From assembly GCA_039619475.1 (NCBI GenBank), contig CM077115.1, positions 497,881,352 to 497,945,351 of the forward strand: DNA of 64,000 nt. Reading direction: 5' to 3'. Both the position numbers and the translations under genes were made by a program. The stretch is from Icerya purchasi (lineage: Eukaryota > Arthropoda > Insecta > Hemiptera > Monophlebidae). Shown one piece after another: positions 46,691-56,935 of this stretch; the first letter of the stretch is position 1, and every line of letters begins with the position of its first letter. The notes under the pieces were generated by a model. That model was given only the letters and a program-made list of their open reading frames with translations. It had not been told where the DNA came from and did no database searches.

Positions 46691-47464
46691 CAGTTTATAT
46701 TTTGAATTTCAGTTTTATAGATTTATCGTGTGATGAGTTATAATTTTTTTTTTGAGGTCATTTTATGTACCATATTCTATATTCTTGACGGTTTTTTGCT
46801 TTGCCGCCCAGGTTAATCGGTCATCTTTAAGTTATAGATCGTTTTAAAGATAATTTTAATTGTATTTTATGTTCCAAATTTAATGTTTATAAATCAAGCT
46901 GTTCGTCAGTTATTGATTTTTATTTGATATTTCTGTCACGTATGAACCATCTTATTAGGATTCCATACATTATATGTTTACGGAATTCTAAAAATATACA
47001 TGTATATATATTTCTCATTGAACCATTTTCATTGACATAACAAAATAGAAATTAAAAATAAATAAGAAAGGTAAAAAATCGACGACAGTTGGGTTTAAAA
47101 TAGTATAAAAACGTAACATTAATAGTTTTACAAGAAAACAGTATTAAATATTAGTCATAATTAAATCCGTAACATTTATACAAATCTTTTATAGTATAAA
47201 TTAAGTTTCAAATCAAAATGATGGAAATTAATAATAGTATGAATATTAGTGAAAAATGTATTGTAATTTATAAAATAAATATGCGAAGAAAATGTTCACC
47301 TCCCCTTTCAAAATCCTAGGCACGGCCCTACCGTCAGCTCTTTTATTGATTTTGTTTCTGTTCATTTCTTGTTAATATACCAGTATCATCATCCCGCATA
47401 GTATAGTATTTAATATTTTACTCTGTTAAATACAGATAAGTCTCCATACCTGTTTGTTAATATT

Positions 47465-47745
47465 TATAAAATAAAGTAAGTAAATACTCCTTATTAACAA
47501 ACAAAATTAGTATTAGATAAAATTTTATTTAAATAAAGTGAAATAATTTACTTTCGAAACGTTTTCGGGCTATAACACCAGCTAAGTTTGATTTTAGTTT
47601 TATCTGTGTGTACCGTCTATTGTTAACGGATGATATGGCCCAAAAGCGTTTCTAAAGTAAGTTATTTGAATTTATTATAATAATTTAATACTAATTTTGT
47701 TTGTTAATAAGGCGTATTTAGTTATTTTATTTTATATTTTATTAT
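47465..47745. mobile_element. Foldback (MITE-like) element
   Basis: The sequence 47,470-47,575 (with CCTTATTAACAAACAAAATTAG and CGAAACGTTTTCGGGC) is the inverted match of 47,640-47,740 (CTAATTTTGTTTGTTAATAAGG; GGCCCAAAAGCGTTTCT) with mismatches, leaving a loop of about 60 bp. The arms of over 100 bp indicate a foldback MITE. No target duplication was resolved. Confidence 0.7.
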
Positions 47746-47749
47746 GTTC

Positions 47750-48574
47750 ATTTAAACTTTTCTCAATTTAATTGTGTACCATCCTGAAGAAAATATTACA
47801 AAATGTTTTTTTTTTCATGTTTCATGACCCTAGTTTTCTATCAAAACATTCGCTGTCTCATGTTTAAAAAAACTTTTTTCTTCATATGAAATTTCCAATT
47901 GGAACTTCAATTCCGGCATCGTTTCCCCGGATGATACTCCGTACATTACAATACAGAATTTTAATTAAATTCTGAGTCTGCTTATTTCTGCGGAATTATC
48001 TTAAAAATACTGTTTAAAAGTTATAAACCATTTTTAAACGAATTAATTGTGAAACTTTGAAAAAAAAATGTCAGTGAAGCAGACATTTTTATTCGGAAAC
48101 GTAAATACTCTTTCTTTGCAACATAATTAATTATACTCATCTTATGTTGAACAAGTAGGTACGTCTTAAGTTAATTTATATAGCGCTTGAAAGCCCTGCT
48201 TTTAACACAAAAAAACTAAAAATATTTAAGTACTTGAAAATGACTTAGCAAAATTACTGAAAATATGTATTATTATCAAGTAAATGAAATTAATGATGGA
48301 AAACTGTAGCTTTTCGCGTCGTCAAATTAATGATAGCGGCGGAAAGATGCTTTCATACTGATGCAATAATAATTTTAGTTATCTGCTTTTTTCATTAATC
48401 TTTAGAATATATTGTAATTGGAAAAAGGTCTTAACACAAAACTTTTACTCGGCGGGCCCTAAATTACTTTGTATCCTAAAGATTCACATCTATAAATGCA
48501 CTATTGAGTAAAAGTGCGGTTGCATATAAAAATTCAATGCAACTCATTTTTAAATTCAAAATTTTTCTACTCAC
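47750..48574. other. AT-rich start of SDR intron 1
   Basis: No gene or matched repeat. It ends at the exon 1 donor (AAAGAG/GTGAGTAG). Confidence 0.4.
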
Positions 48575-48695
48575 CTCTTTTATAGAATTCCTGGGCAGTT
48601 TCTTTGCCAATACCGCAGTTACATCCGGTTATTACTGCAGTTTTTCCATCTAGCCTAGTTGTACCTGTATATTTTGCACTAAAAAACCAATTCAT
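48575..48695 (-). CDS. SDR (retinol dehydrogenase-like) gene, exon 1
   Basis: This coding exon starts at [11 protein letters not shown] and contains [20 protein letters not shown], the TGxxxGxG cofactor-binding motif at the first beta strand. The donor is AGAG/GTGAG at 48,575. The family (RDH11-14, SDR7C) reduces retinal or other carbonyls with NADP(H), usually at ER or mitochondrial membranes. With exons 2-4 the visible protein is about 204 residues of an expected 300-330, and it retains the cofactor motif, NNAG, catalytic Ser region and YxxxK. An in-frame ATG 39 codons upstream (48,812) would add a poorly conserved leader, so I chose the inner start. The gene spans more than 45 kb. Confidence 0.88.
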
Positions 48696-48699
48696 GATT

Positions 48700-49310
48700 T
48701 TTAAATTGTAGTAGTATCTGTGAACGATCTGAACCGAAAAATTAAACAAATAAGTGTCTATTCGTTGCAATGAGCAAAACGTATGTGCAGTAACTTCGAT
48801 GAAAAGTATCAATTTGAACGATCACATAAGAATTTTAAACAAATGTAAAAACTGTCTGGTTCAGACAATACAAATAACAACAATAAAATATGAATCACAC
48901 GATTTAGAACGTACGTCGCTTAGACAAGCCCATGTAAATGAAATCGGTGAACCTAACAGAACTTAGTACGGCCTAACCAATTCGTATATTTACGATTACT
49001 GACAGAATAATGTAACAACAAGGACGTCATCTACTGATAGTCTGGTAATAATTATGCAACACAATAATTACCACAAAATAAAACGTGACGTCATCAAAAA
49101 GAATCACATAATATTTATACGGACCATCTCACCGTGTTTGTTTTACAAGACTCTCAAAGCCAGACTGACTCGACATGAACCTACGTCATACAATGGTAGT
49201 TGCACTGAACCTCTGCTTTAGCGCTAATGTCGAATTGTTTAAAATAAAATATCGCTTTATCAACATTAGAAACTACTTAATGTACATCGAATCGTTTTAA
49301 CTTATACGTG
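48700..49310 (-). promoter_or_regulatory. Upstream region of the SDR gene with CRE-like motifs
   Basis: The region between exon 1 and the composite repeat B carries three ACGTCA(T) words: 49,024-49,030, a full TGACGTCA palindrome at 49,086-49,093 and 49,183-49,189. A TATAAATA reading on the minus strand lies near 49,118. They may form the SDR promoter. The transcription start cannot be placed from the sequence. Confidence 0.3.
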
Positions 49311-49619
49311 TTACATTTGTAGGATTCCGTACGCATACAATGTACGGAATCCTAATAAGATGGTTCACACGCGACAAAAATATCAAATAAAAATCAATAA
49401 CTGACGAACGGCTTGACTTATAAACTTTAAATTTGGAACATAAAATACGATTAAAATTATCTTTAAAACGATCTATAACTTCAAGAAGACCGATTAACCA
49501 GGGCGGCAAAGAACACAAAAAACCGTCAAGAATATAGAATATGGTACATAAAACGACCTCAAAAATCACTTAAAAAATCATAACTCATCACACGATAAAC
49601 CTATAAAGCTGAAATTCAA

Positions 49620-52320
49620 TACAATGCAGGAGTCTTTTCATGAAATCAAAAAATTACGGTACAAAAGTTATGTAAAATTGCCGAAAAGTGCAAAAAAGCG
49701 CAAAAAATTACGTTTCCCCCCTAGTGACGCGAGGATTACAGCTAAAAATTTTGAACGCGGTTAAAAATACGCGCGCAACCGTAAATTTCGGTAGCCCGGA
49801 ACATTCGGATTTCCAACTTTAAAACCGGACACTTGGAGCGCCGAAAGCTCGAAATTTTGGAAAAAGGTAATTTTTTTCCCGGCCTTGTGATATGTCATTA
49901 GAGAGATCGCTATTTGTCAGAAACGAACCCGTATTTAATTTTTTTAACGAAACTTTCGAAGCTTCCGAAAAGTTCAAAAAAGCGCGGTCTCAAACTTGTA
50001 GCTCCCTCTTTGCGACGCGAGTATTATAGTTATAAATTTGGAACAGGGTGAAAAATATTTGACTCCACGTATATTTCTTTGGTTTGAAACATCCGGCTCC
50101 CCACCTTTAAAATGAGACCATTTTGGCGCCGAAAGCTCGAAATTTTGAAAAAAAAATATTTTCCCCCCCGGCTTGTGATATATCATTAGAGAGATCGCTA
50201 TTTGTCGGAAACGAACCCGTATTTAATTTTCTTAACGAAACTTTCAAAGTTGCCGTAAAGTTAAAAAAAGCGCGAAAAATGACGTGTCCACCCCCCCCCC
50301 CAAGCGCCGCGAATATTACCGATAAAAATTTCAAACGCGGTTAAAAATATGCGCTTCCACGTATATTTCTCTAGTTCGGAATATTCGAGTTTCCAGCTTT
50401 AAAATCGGATTTTCGGGGCGCCTAAAGCTCGAGATTTTGGAAAAAAATATTTTTTTCCTTGGGATGGTGATATATCATTAGAAAGATCTGTATTTGTCGG
50501 GCACAAAGCCGTATTTCATTTCCTTAACAAAACATTCAAAGTTGCTGTAAAGCTCAAAAATGCGTGAAAAATTGCGTGTCCCATCGCGCTGCGAGTATTA
50601 TAGCAAAAAATTTTAAACATGGTTAAAAATATGCGCTTCCAAGTATATTTCTATAATTTGGAATATCCAGGTCTCCAGCATTAAAAATAAAACTCCGGGG
50701 CTACGAAAGCTCAAAATTTTGTAAAAAAATATTTTTTTTTCCCCACATATAATATATTGTTTGAAAGTTCGCTATTTATCGGGAACAAAACATTATATCA
50801 TTTTCCTTACCAAAAAATTCCAAGTTGCCGTAAAGTTCAAAAAGCGCGAAAAATGACGTGTCCCCACCCCAGGGCAGCGAATATTACCGATAAAAATTTC
50901 AAACGCGGTTAAAAATATGCGCGTCCACGTATATTTCTCTAGGTCGGAACATTCGATTTTCCAGCTTTAAAATCGGATGCTCTAGGTGCCGAATTTCGAG
51001 ATTTTGGAATAAGATATTTTTTTTCTTGGGCTTGTGATATATCATTAGAAAGATCTCTAGTAGTCGGGAACGAAACCGAATTTCATTTTCTTAACCAAAC
51101 TTTCAAAGTTGCCGAAAAGTTCAAAAAAGCGCGAAAAATGACGTGATAGGCCCCTAGCGAAGCGAATATTATAGCTAAAAATTGTGAACACGGTTAAAAA
51201 TATGCGCTTCTTCGTATATTTCTCTAGTTTGAAACGTCCAGGTTTCCAGCTTTTAAATTAAACTTTCGGGGCGCCGAAAGCTCGATATTTTTAAAAAATA
51301 TATTTCTTTGCACGAGCTTGTGATATATCATTAGAAAGATCGCTATTTGTCGGGAACGGAACTGTATTTCATTTTCTTAACGAAACTTTCAAAGTTGCCG
51401 AAAAGTTCAAAAAAACAAAAAAAATTACGTGTCTCCCCCCTTCCACCAGGAATATTGCAGATAAAAATTTTGAACGCGGCTAAAAACGTGCGGATCCACT
51501 TATATTTCTCTAGTTTGGAACACATGGATTTCAAGTTTTAAAATTGGACCCTTGGGGCGCCGTAAGTTCGAAATTTTGAAGAAAATTTTTTTTTTTTCTA
51601 AGGCATGTTATATACCGTTGGAAGGATCGCTATCTGTCGGGAAAGGGACCGTATTTCATTTTCTTAACGGAACATTCAAAGATTGCCGAAAAGTTCGAAA
51701 ATACGCGAAATTTATTTGTCACGCGAGTATTATAGCTAAAAATTTTGAGGAAAGTAGAAAATATGGACATCCATGTATATTTCTCTGGTATGGAACAATT
51801 AAGTTTCCATCTTTAAAATTAGTGTCTTGGGGCTCTGAAAGCTCGAAAATTTGTAAAAAAAATCTTTTTTTCAATTGTAACATTATTGGAAAGAGCGCTA
51901 TTTTTCGGGAACGGACCCGTATTTCATTTTCTTAACGCGACCGTTTGAAATTTACTAAAAGTTCATAAAATTGTGAAAATTAACGTGTAGCTCGGCTTGT
52001 GTGTAGTTCAAGATTTTGAACAAGGTTAAACAAATGTGCGTCCCTGTTTATTTACTTTGGAACATCTGGGTTTCCATCTTAAAATTCGGAACCTTAAGCG
52101 CTGAAAGCTCGAAAGTTTCAAAAATATTTTTTTTCCGATCACGATCGATGGAAAGATCGTTATTTGTCGAGAACGAAACCATAAGTTATTTCCTTAACGA
52201 AAATTTCAAACCTTGATGTTCCAAACTTGAGAAATATATACGTCGAAGCGCATATGTTTAACCGTGTTCAAAGTTTTTAGCTGTAATACTGGCGGCGATA
52301 GAGGGGAGAAACTGTTTGAA
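49620..52320 (+). repeat. ~285-bp satellite-like tandem array B
   Basis: The block AAATTTTGAACGCGGTTAAA or a close variant starts at about 49,747, 50,034, 50,325, 50,608, 50,896, 51,179, 51,466, 51,737 and 52,012 (spacing 271-291 bp). Each unit also carries GCGCCGAAAGCTCGAAATTTT and a GATATATCATTAGAAAGATC segment. About nine units are present, in opposite orientation to array A. ORFs of 60-127 codons in this block are read-through of the repeat, not genes. Confidence 0.88.
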
Positions 52321-52339
52321 TTTTTTGGCAACTTTAAAA

Positions 52340-52582
52340 GTTTCTAAATACGGTTCTGAATTATGTTTAGAGACAATCGTGAAACTGGCGTACGAATTTC
52401 GACTGTTACTGGTTGAATATCGGATGGGAACATTATCTGTTGAAAGTTAATATCCGCACGAACGGCTAATATTACTCCCCCATGAGCAAAACCAGCAAGC
52501 ACCGGATTTAATTCGAGAACTTGACAGTTTTTTAGTTTTAAATGTTTGTTTTGTTTTAAGTGTGTTTCTTGAATGCACGGAA
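52340..52582 (-). pseudogene. Jockey-type endonuclease remnant, copy B
   Basis: The minus-strand translation has LAGFAHGGVILAVRADINF and QIMFPSDIQP, parallel to 44,640-44,720. About 60 bp present in copy A before the satellite junction are deleted here. It keeps the same fusion point with the repeat array (TTCAGAACCGTATTT-like). Confidence 0.65.
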
Positions 52583-53099
52583 TAAGCGGGTTGTAAATCG
52601 GTGTTATTTTTCTTTTTGCTTTATCGGAATACGAGACTGCAGTGGTTTTTAGAATTTGGTTCGGATCGTTGTAATTTGCTTTGGTAGTGTTAGTATGAGG
52701 GCTAAGAAACGGAACGGGATGGCAGGTTTCGGTTTGGTTATTTTCATTACGGCTTATGTTAGTGCTGTTATGAACTGTAATAGAAGGAACGGACTCAGCA
52801 CATCATTGTTTAGGCGGTACGTCCGCCTGAAGAAGAAGAAGAAGAAGAAGAAAGCTATATATTTTGACAAAAGTAAATTAAACAACCATAAAAGTGATAA
52901 CGAAAAATACTTAACCGCAATGTCATAATGCTATAATCTAGTATGCATAGATATTCATAAATACAATATAAACATAATAAAAATCATAATAAAAATTACA
53001 AAGAGAAAACAAAACAAAAGAAAATAAAAACCCTAGCTATATAAATATACCGCCAATATTATAAATAAACCATGCCCATTAACTAAGTGGACTCACTGG

Positions 53100-54958
53100 T
53101 TGATTAAATTATGCTTAATCCGGCGATGCTTATATCTAACATACATTCGGGCTAGTTGCTCAGAATTATAATCTCCAATATTTCTGATAAGTACATTACT
53201 ATGATCGGGACACTGCTGGAAAAATTTTTTAGCCAAGCTGATTACGAATTCTTTTAAGTAGGGCAGCTGTAGCTAGATATGCAAACTATCAATTCTAGTC
53301 CAACGGGGGACTTTTAAAATGCACCGGCAACACCTATTTTGAAGCAACTGAAGTTGATTAAAATTAGAGTCTGAAATTGAGCACCAAACTGGAGCTGAAT
53401 ATGTCAATACAGGTCTGATGACGCTTTTATAGATAATTAGTTTATTAGCATTACTCAGGTATGATCTACGATTTATAATCGGACACAAGGCTGCGATAAC
53501 TCTATTAGTCTTCACTTCCACGTGCTTTACGTGCTCTTTAAAAGTGAATCTTCTATCTAAGTATCGAACATGCTCTGCCCACTTAATACTAGTCCCTTTA
53601 ATACACACTTGCCTTGGTGGAGTGGGGTATCTGCGAGTAAAAAGTATCGCTTCTGGTTTGGACGGGTTAATTACACATTTCCATTTTTCTAAATATTTTA
53701 AAAGTCGCAAGCTGTGCAGGTGTAGTCGATTATAAATAGTAGATGTTCTGTATGAACTGCAGTATAAAGCAGTGTCATCGGCATACAAAGCCAAATTGGT
53801 ATGCTGCAGTTTCGGAAGATCGGAAAAATATATTGTAAAGAGAAAGGGGCCTAGTACACTATCTTGCGGTACCCCCGTAAAGATACATAAAAGGTTCTAT
53901 TGCGGAGATAGGTTTAAATAACTCTAATTAAATAATTCGGAAATTTATACTTTAACATTTTGAATAACAAACCGTCATGCCAAGTCGAATCAAATGCTTT
54001 TGCAATATCAAATAATATTAACCCAGTGTGTTTATTCAAATTAAAGTTATGCAAGACATGGTCCGCTATCCTGGCAATCTGATGTGTGGTAGAATGCCTC
54101 GGTCTGAAACCAAATTGCTCCGCTGGAATAATGTTGTTATTGTCAGCAAATTTACGAAGTCTCTGCAGTATAACTTTTTCCGCAATTTTGCTTAAGTTAC
54201 TGAGCAAACTAATCGGTCGTATATTATTCAGATGCGAAGAGTCTTTGCCCGGTTTAGGTAGTGCAATTATTTTAGCTGCCTTCCAAGCGTTTGGAAAATA
54301 GCCGTACTACATCGCGGCATTGATAATATGCGTTAACTCAAGTACACCTTTCCGTGGGATTTTTTTTTAAGATCTTTGCAGGAATGTTGTCGTCACCAGA
54401 AGACATTTTATTTCTTGATTTTTTGAGGTAACTTAATACTTCTGTCGGCGAGGCAGGATAAAACCCCGAAAGGGGAAGTTGAAATCGTGCGATGTTGTCG
54501 GAAGCAGACGGTGTTAATAACCTTTTAACTGTATCGGTAACTAACCTATTTTGGTACATAGATGTGGGCCGTGAGCTCGCTTTATGCATGTTAGCAAAAT
54601 ACTCGGCTAACAACTCTGCCTTGGCCTGGTCCTTATACACATATACGTTGAGGTCTTGATCAAGAATCGACGGAATTACACTATAGCTCTTATTGTACTT
54701 CGAGCACACTTTCCATAAGCTTTTGTCCTGTGCATTTGCATTAGCAAGAAATTTCTGAAATTTATCATTTCTTATTTTGTTGAGAAAAAATTTTATTATT
54801 TTGTTTAAAAATTTAATGACCGGCTTCAAATAACTAGTATACGAGTGAAATCGATATTTTGTATATATTCTACGAACAAAGTTTTTAAATTTAATTATAA
54901 TCTGCATAAAATAAGGAATAGAAACTTGTGGAAAAAACTGACACGTCTTTTTTGGCAC
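53100..54958 (-). pseudogene. Jockey-clade LINE reverse transcriptase, decayed
   Basis: Minus-strand segments: pre-RT (54,958-54,338, with KSLWKVCSKYNKSYSVIPSI and LSYLKKSRNKMSSGDDNIPA), RT fingers/palm (54,207-53,914, with LSNLSKIAEKVILQRLRKF and LILFDIAKAFDSTWHDGLLF) and catalytic part (53,794-53,273, with ALYADDTALYCSS and NPSKPEAILFTRR). YADD is intact. A nonsense/frameshift zone around 53,880-53,914 and another near 54,300 break the ORF. No RNase H follows, as expected for Jockey. Confidence 0.8.
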
Positions 54959-54961
54959 ATG

Positions 54962-55862
54962 AAGGCTAATACGATGAAAAACAGATTCGAATAGTATTTC
55001 GATTAGTTAAACAACTTAACGCACTATGCTGGTAAATAAATAAAAACAATTGTTTAATAATGGTCTAATGTATTGAGACAGTCGAAAGGAAAAAACGAAT
55101 TGTTAAAAAATCATCTCAGTGGAACGACAGTCTTTGTCACATCGCGGAACTCTATCGACCTTTTTTAGTAAAGTAACCAGTTCGTCTTGTAACCGAAAGA
55201 AGTTTAATAACAAAGTAACCAGATCGCCTCGAAATTCGGTTTTCAAATTAGTGACATTTACAAAATTCGTAAACTATAATTTCGATTACCGTGTATCTCC
55301 CTCCCATTCACCGAGAATCCAGGACGCAATTACCAACGTACACCAACCTGCCAGCAGGTAGTACCAGCATTCTAGCAGCCGCAGCAGAGTGATACATAGC
55401 ATTAATATTATTTCTAATTAATATTTTTTGTGTGTTTTCCTTTATATATTTATTAAATGTCTTTAACGGTCGACTATTCAAGAAAGATAGGTGTAGGGAT
55501 TAACAAAATTATACATTTTAAAAAATCATAAAACCTTAGTATTATTAAATCTAAACCAATAAGCTAAAAAAATAAATAAAAATTAAATAAATAAAAAAAA
55601 AGGATTTAATTAATTTTTCTTCATAACCATTACATTGCACTTCAAATTAGTCTAAGCCTTTGATTGAAATTAGTATTTTGCTTTACTGCTTTAAATTATT
55701 ATTAGAAAAGATCTCCGAAATTTATTAACATATTAAATTAAAATAATAAAATAAAAACGGAAGTTTTTTCAAACAAATTTTCTTACATGCTAAATAATTA
55801 TAGTTGTTGTTAACTTTCATACGGAATCCTCAGCGCATGAAACCTCATGCTTAACTGAACTT
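54962..55862 (-). other. 5' leader of the Jockey-type/composite family
   Basis: Read on the minus strand it begins CAAGTTCAGTTAAGCATGAG with the start hairpin and GAGGATTCCG. It aligns with 43,408-44,290 of copy A, and part of it with 56,180-56,470. It leads into the RT piece at 54,958 with gag and endonuclease deleted. This links the composite repeat's head to a real Jockey element. Confidence 0.65.
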
Positions 55863-56470
55863 GTTTTAGTTTTAAATGTTGATTTTGTTTTAAGTATGTT
55901 TCTTGAATGCACGGAATAAGCGGGTTGTAAATCGGTGTTATTTTTCTTTTTGCTTTATCGGAATACGAGACTGCAGTGGTTTTTAGAATTTGGTTCGGAT
56001 CGTTGTAATTTGCTTTGGTAGTGTTAGTACGAGGGCTAAGAAACGGAACGGGATGGCAGGTTTCGGTTTGGTTATTTTCATTACGGCTTATGTTAGTGCT
56101 GTTATGAACTGTAATAGAAGGAACGGACTCAGCGCATCATTGTTTAGGCAGTACGTCTGCCTGATGAAAAACAGATTCGAATAGTATTTCGATTAGTTAA
56201 ACAACTTAACGCACTATACTGGTAAATAAATAAAAAAAAAAGTTTAATAATGGTCTAATGTATTGAGAGAGTCGAAAGAAAAAACCGAATCGTTAAAAAA
56301 TCATCTCAGTAGAACTACAGTCATTGTCACATCGCGGAACTATATTGACCTTTTTTTTGTAAAATAACCAATTCGTCTCGCAACCGAAAGAAGTTTGATC
56401 CAACAAGGTGCTAGTATCAAAATCGCGTCGAAATTCGGATTTCAAATTAGTGACATTTACAAAATTCGTA
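55863..56470 (-). mobile_element. Partial Jockey/composite copy C
   Basis: On the minus strand it carries the end of the 5' leader and the coding remnant up to the ETxLKQNQHLKLK motif. It stops abruptly, and the start of the next copy (55,862) follows directly. The antisense ORF at 55,990-56,184 recurs almost unchanged at 52,656 and 44,289. Confidence 0.65.
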
Positions 56471-56474
56471 AACT

Positions 56475-56935
56475 ATAATTTGACGATATGTTGACTATTG
56501 ATGATGCGGAGAAATCGACGTTGCGTTATTGTAGATTTTAATTAACGACGACCTGAATTACTGCGAACTTATATTCGAGAGATCGCGTACAATTCCGTTT
56601 TAACACTTTTAAAAATTTTCTTAGTTCGTTACCGAAAACTGGGTACACTTCTTCGACGAACGTTTTTTACTAGCCACCGTACTGACCGCTTGTCTCCAAA
56701 CTCAGGTATTCACTGAAGCCTTAACACAACTCTAGAGTTAACTCAAGTGACCTTTTCTCCCGCCTTTCCGCTCGTAACCGCTGGAGCTGACCCTATCACG
56801 TAGATCCTTTCTTTATCGCTGGATGATGATTGGCCACCCCACCGACAACAGGATGTCATTCGTTCGCACATTCACACTCTCACCAATTATTCTATTTTTA
56901 TTATTTTATTTTTATTTTTTATACAATTCCTTCGG
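56475..56935. other. Unassigned stretch with T-rich tract
   Basis: It has higher GC than its surroundings (56,640-56,880), no ORF of note and no match elsewhere in the window. A T-rich tract (56,888-56,922) precedes the LINE end and may be the LINE's poly(A). Confidence 0.35.

Larger units (their letters stand above)
43405..46989 (+). mobile_element. Composite repeat, copy A (Jockey-derived head, satellite array, palindromic end)
   Basis: The 3.6-kb unit is defined by an empty-site comparison with R-A copy 1. Order: 5' hairpin GCATGAGGCTTCATGC (43,420-43,435) and leader to 44,290, a Jockey-type coding remnant (44,290-44,830), about six to seven monomers of about 280 bp (44,830-46,690), then a unique 3' segment ending in a palindromic AGGATTCC...GGAATTCT (46,966-46,989). 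No target duplication is evident. The element is not assigned to a known class. Hairpin ends, no duplication and internal tandem repeats recall Helentron-type elements, which is only an analogy. Confidence 0.7.
43067..47335. mobile_element. DNA-transposon-like repeat R-A, copy 2, split by the composite repeat
   Basis: The left part 43,067-43,404 and right part 46,990-47,335 together align with 24,900-25,769 in order. The ends AAGGGCGGATCCAAAG...TTTGGGGGATC and the reverse complement AGGGCCGTGCCTAGGATTTT...GGGGAGG form imperfect inverted termini. The composite repeat (43,405-46,989) sits at a point that is continuous in copy 1, so the nesting order is clear. Confidence 0.65.
49318..52850 (-). 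mobile_element. Composite repeat, copy B, inverted relative to copy A
   Basis: Read on the minus strand: Jockey-type remnant (52,850-52,330), satellite array (52,330-49,620), 3' segment and palindromic end GTAGGATTCCGTAC...GTACGGAATCCTA (49,319-49,352 on the plus strand). Both the remnant/satellite junction and the internal inversion junction (about 52,211) are the same as in copy A, so the two copies derive from one composite. The 5' leader is missing and a (GAA)n tract at 52,828-52,851 marks the break. Confidence 0.72.

Noticed and set aside
48470..48487. 18-bp identity with 29,606-29,624 (CTTTGTATCCTAAAGATT)
   Set aside because: The match does not extend on either side and the surrounding minus-strand translation shows no Polinton protein. 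It is likely coincidence.
44830..52320. Regular ~280-bp periodic arrays as a possible CRISPR-like structure
   Set aside because: Whole monomers repeat with substitutions throughout. There are no short identical repeats separated by unique spacers, and the context is eukaryotic.
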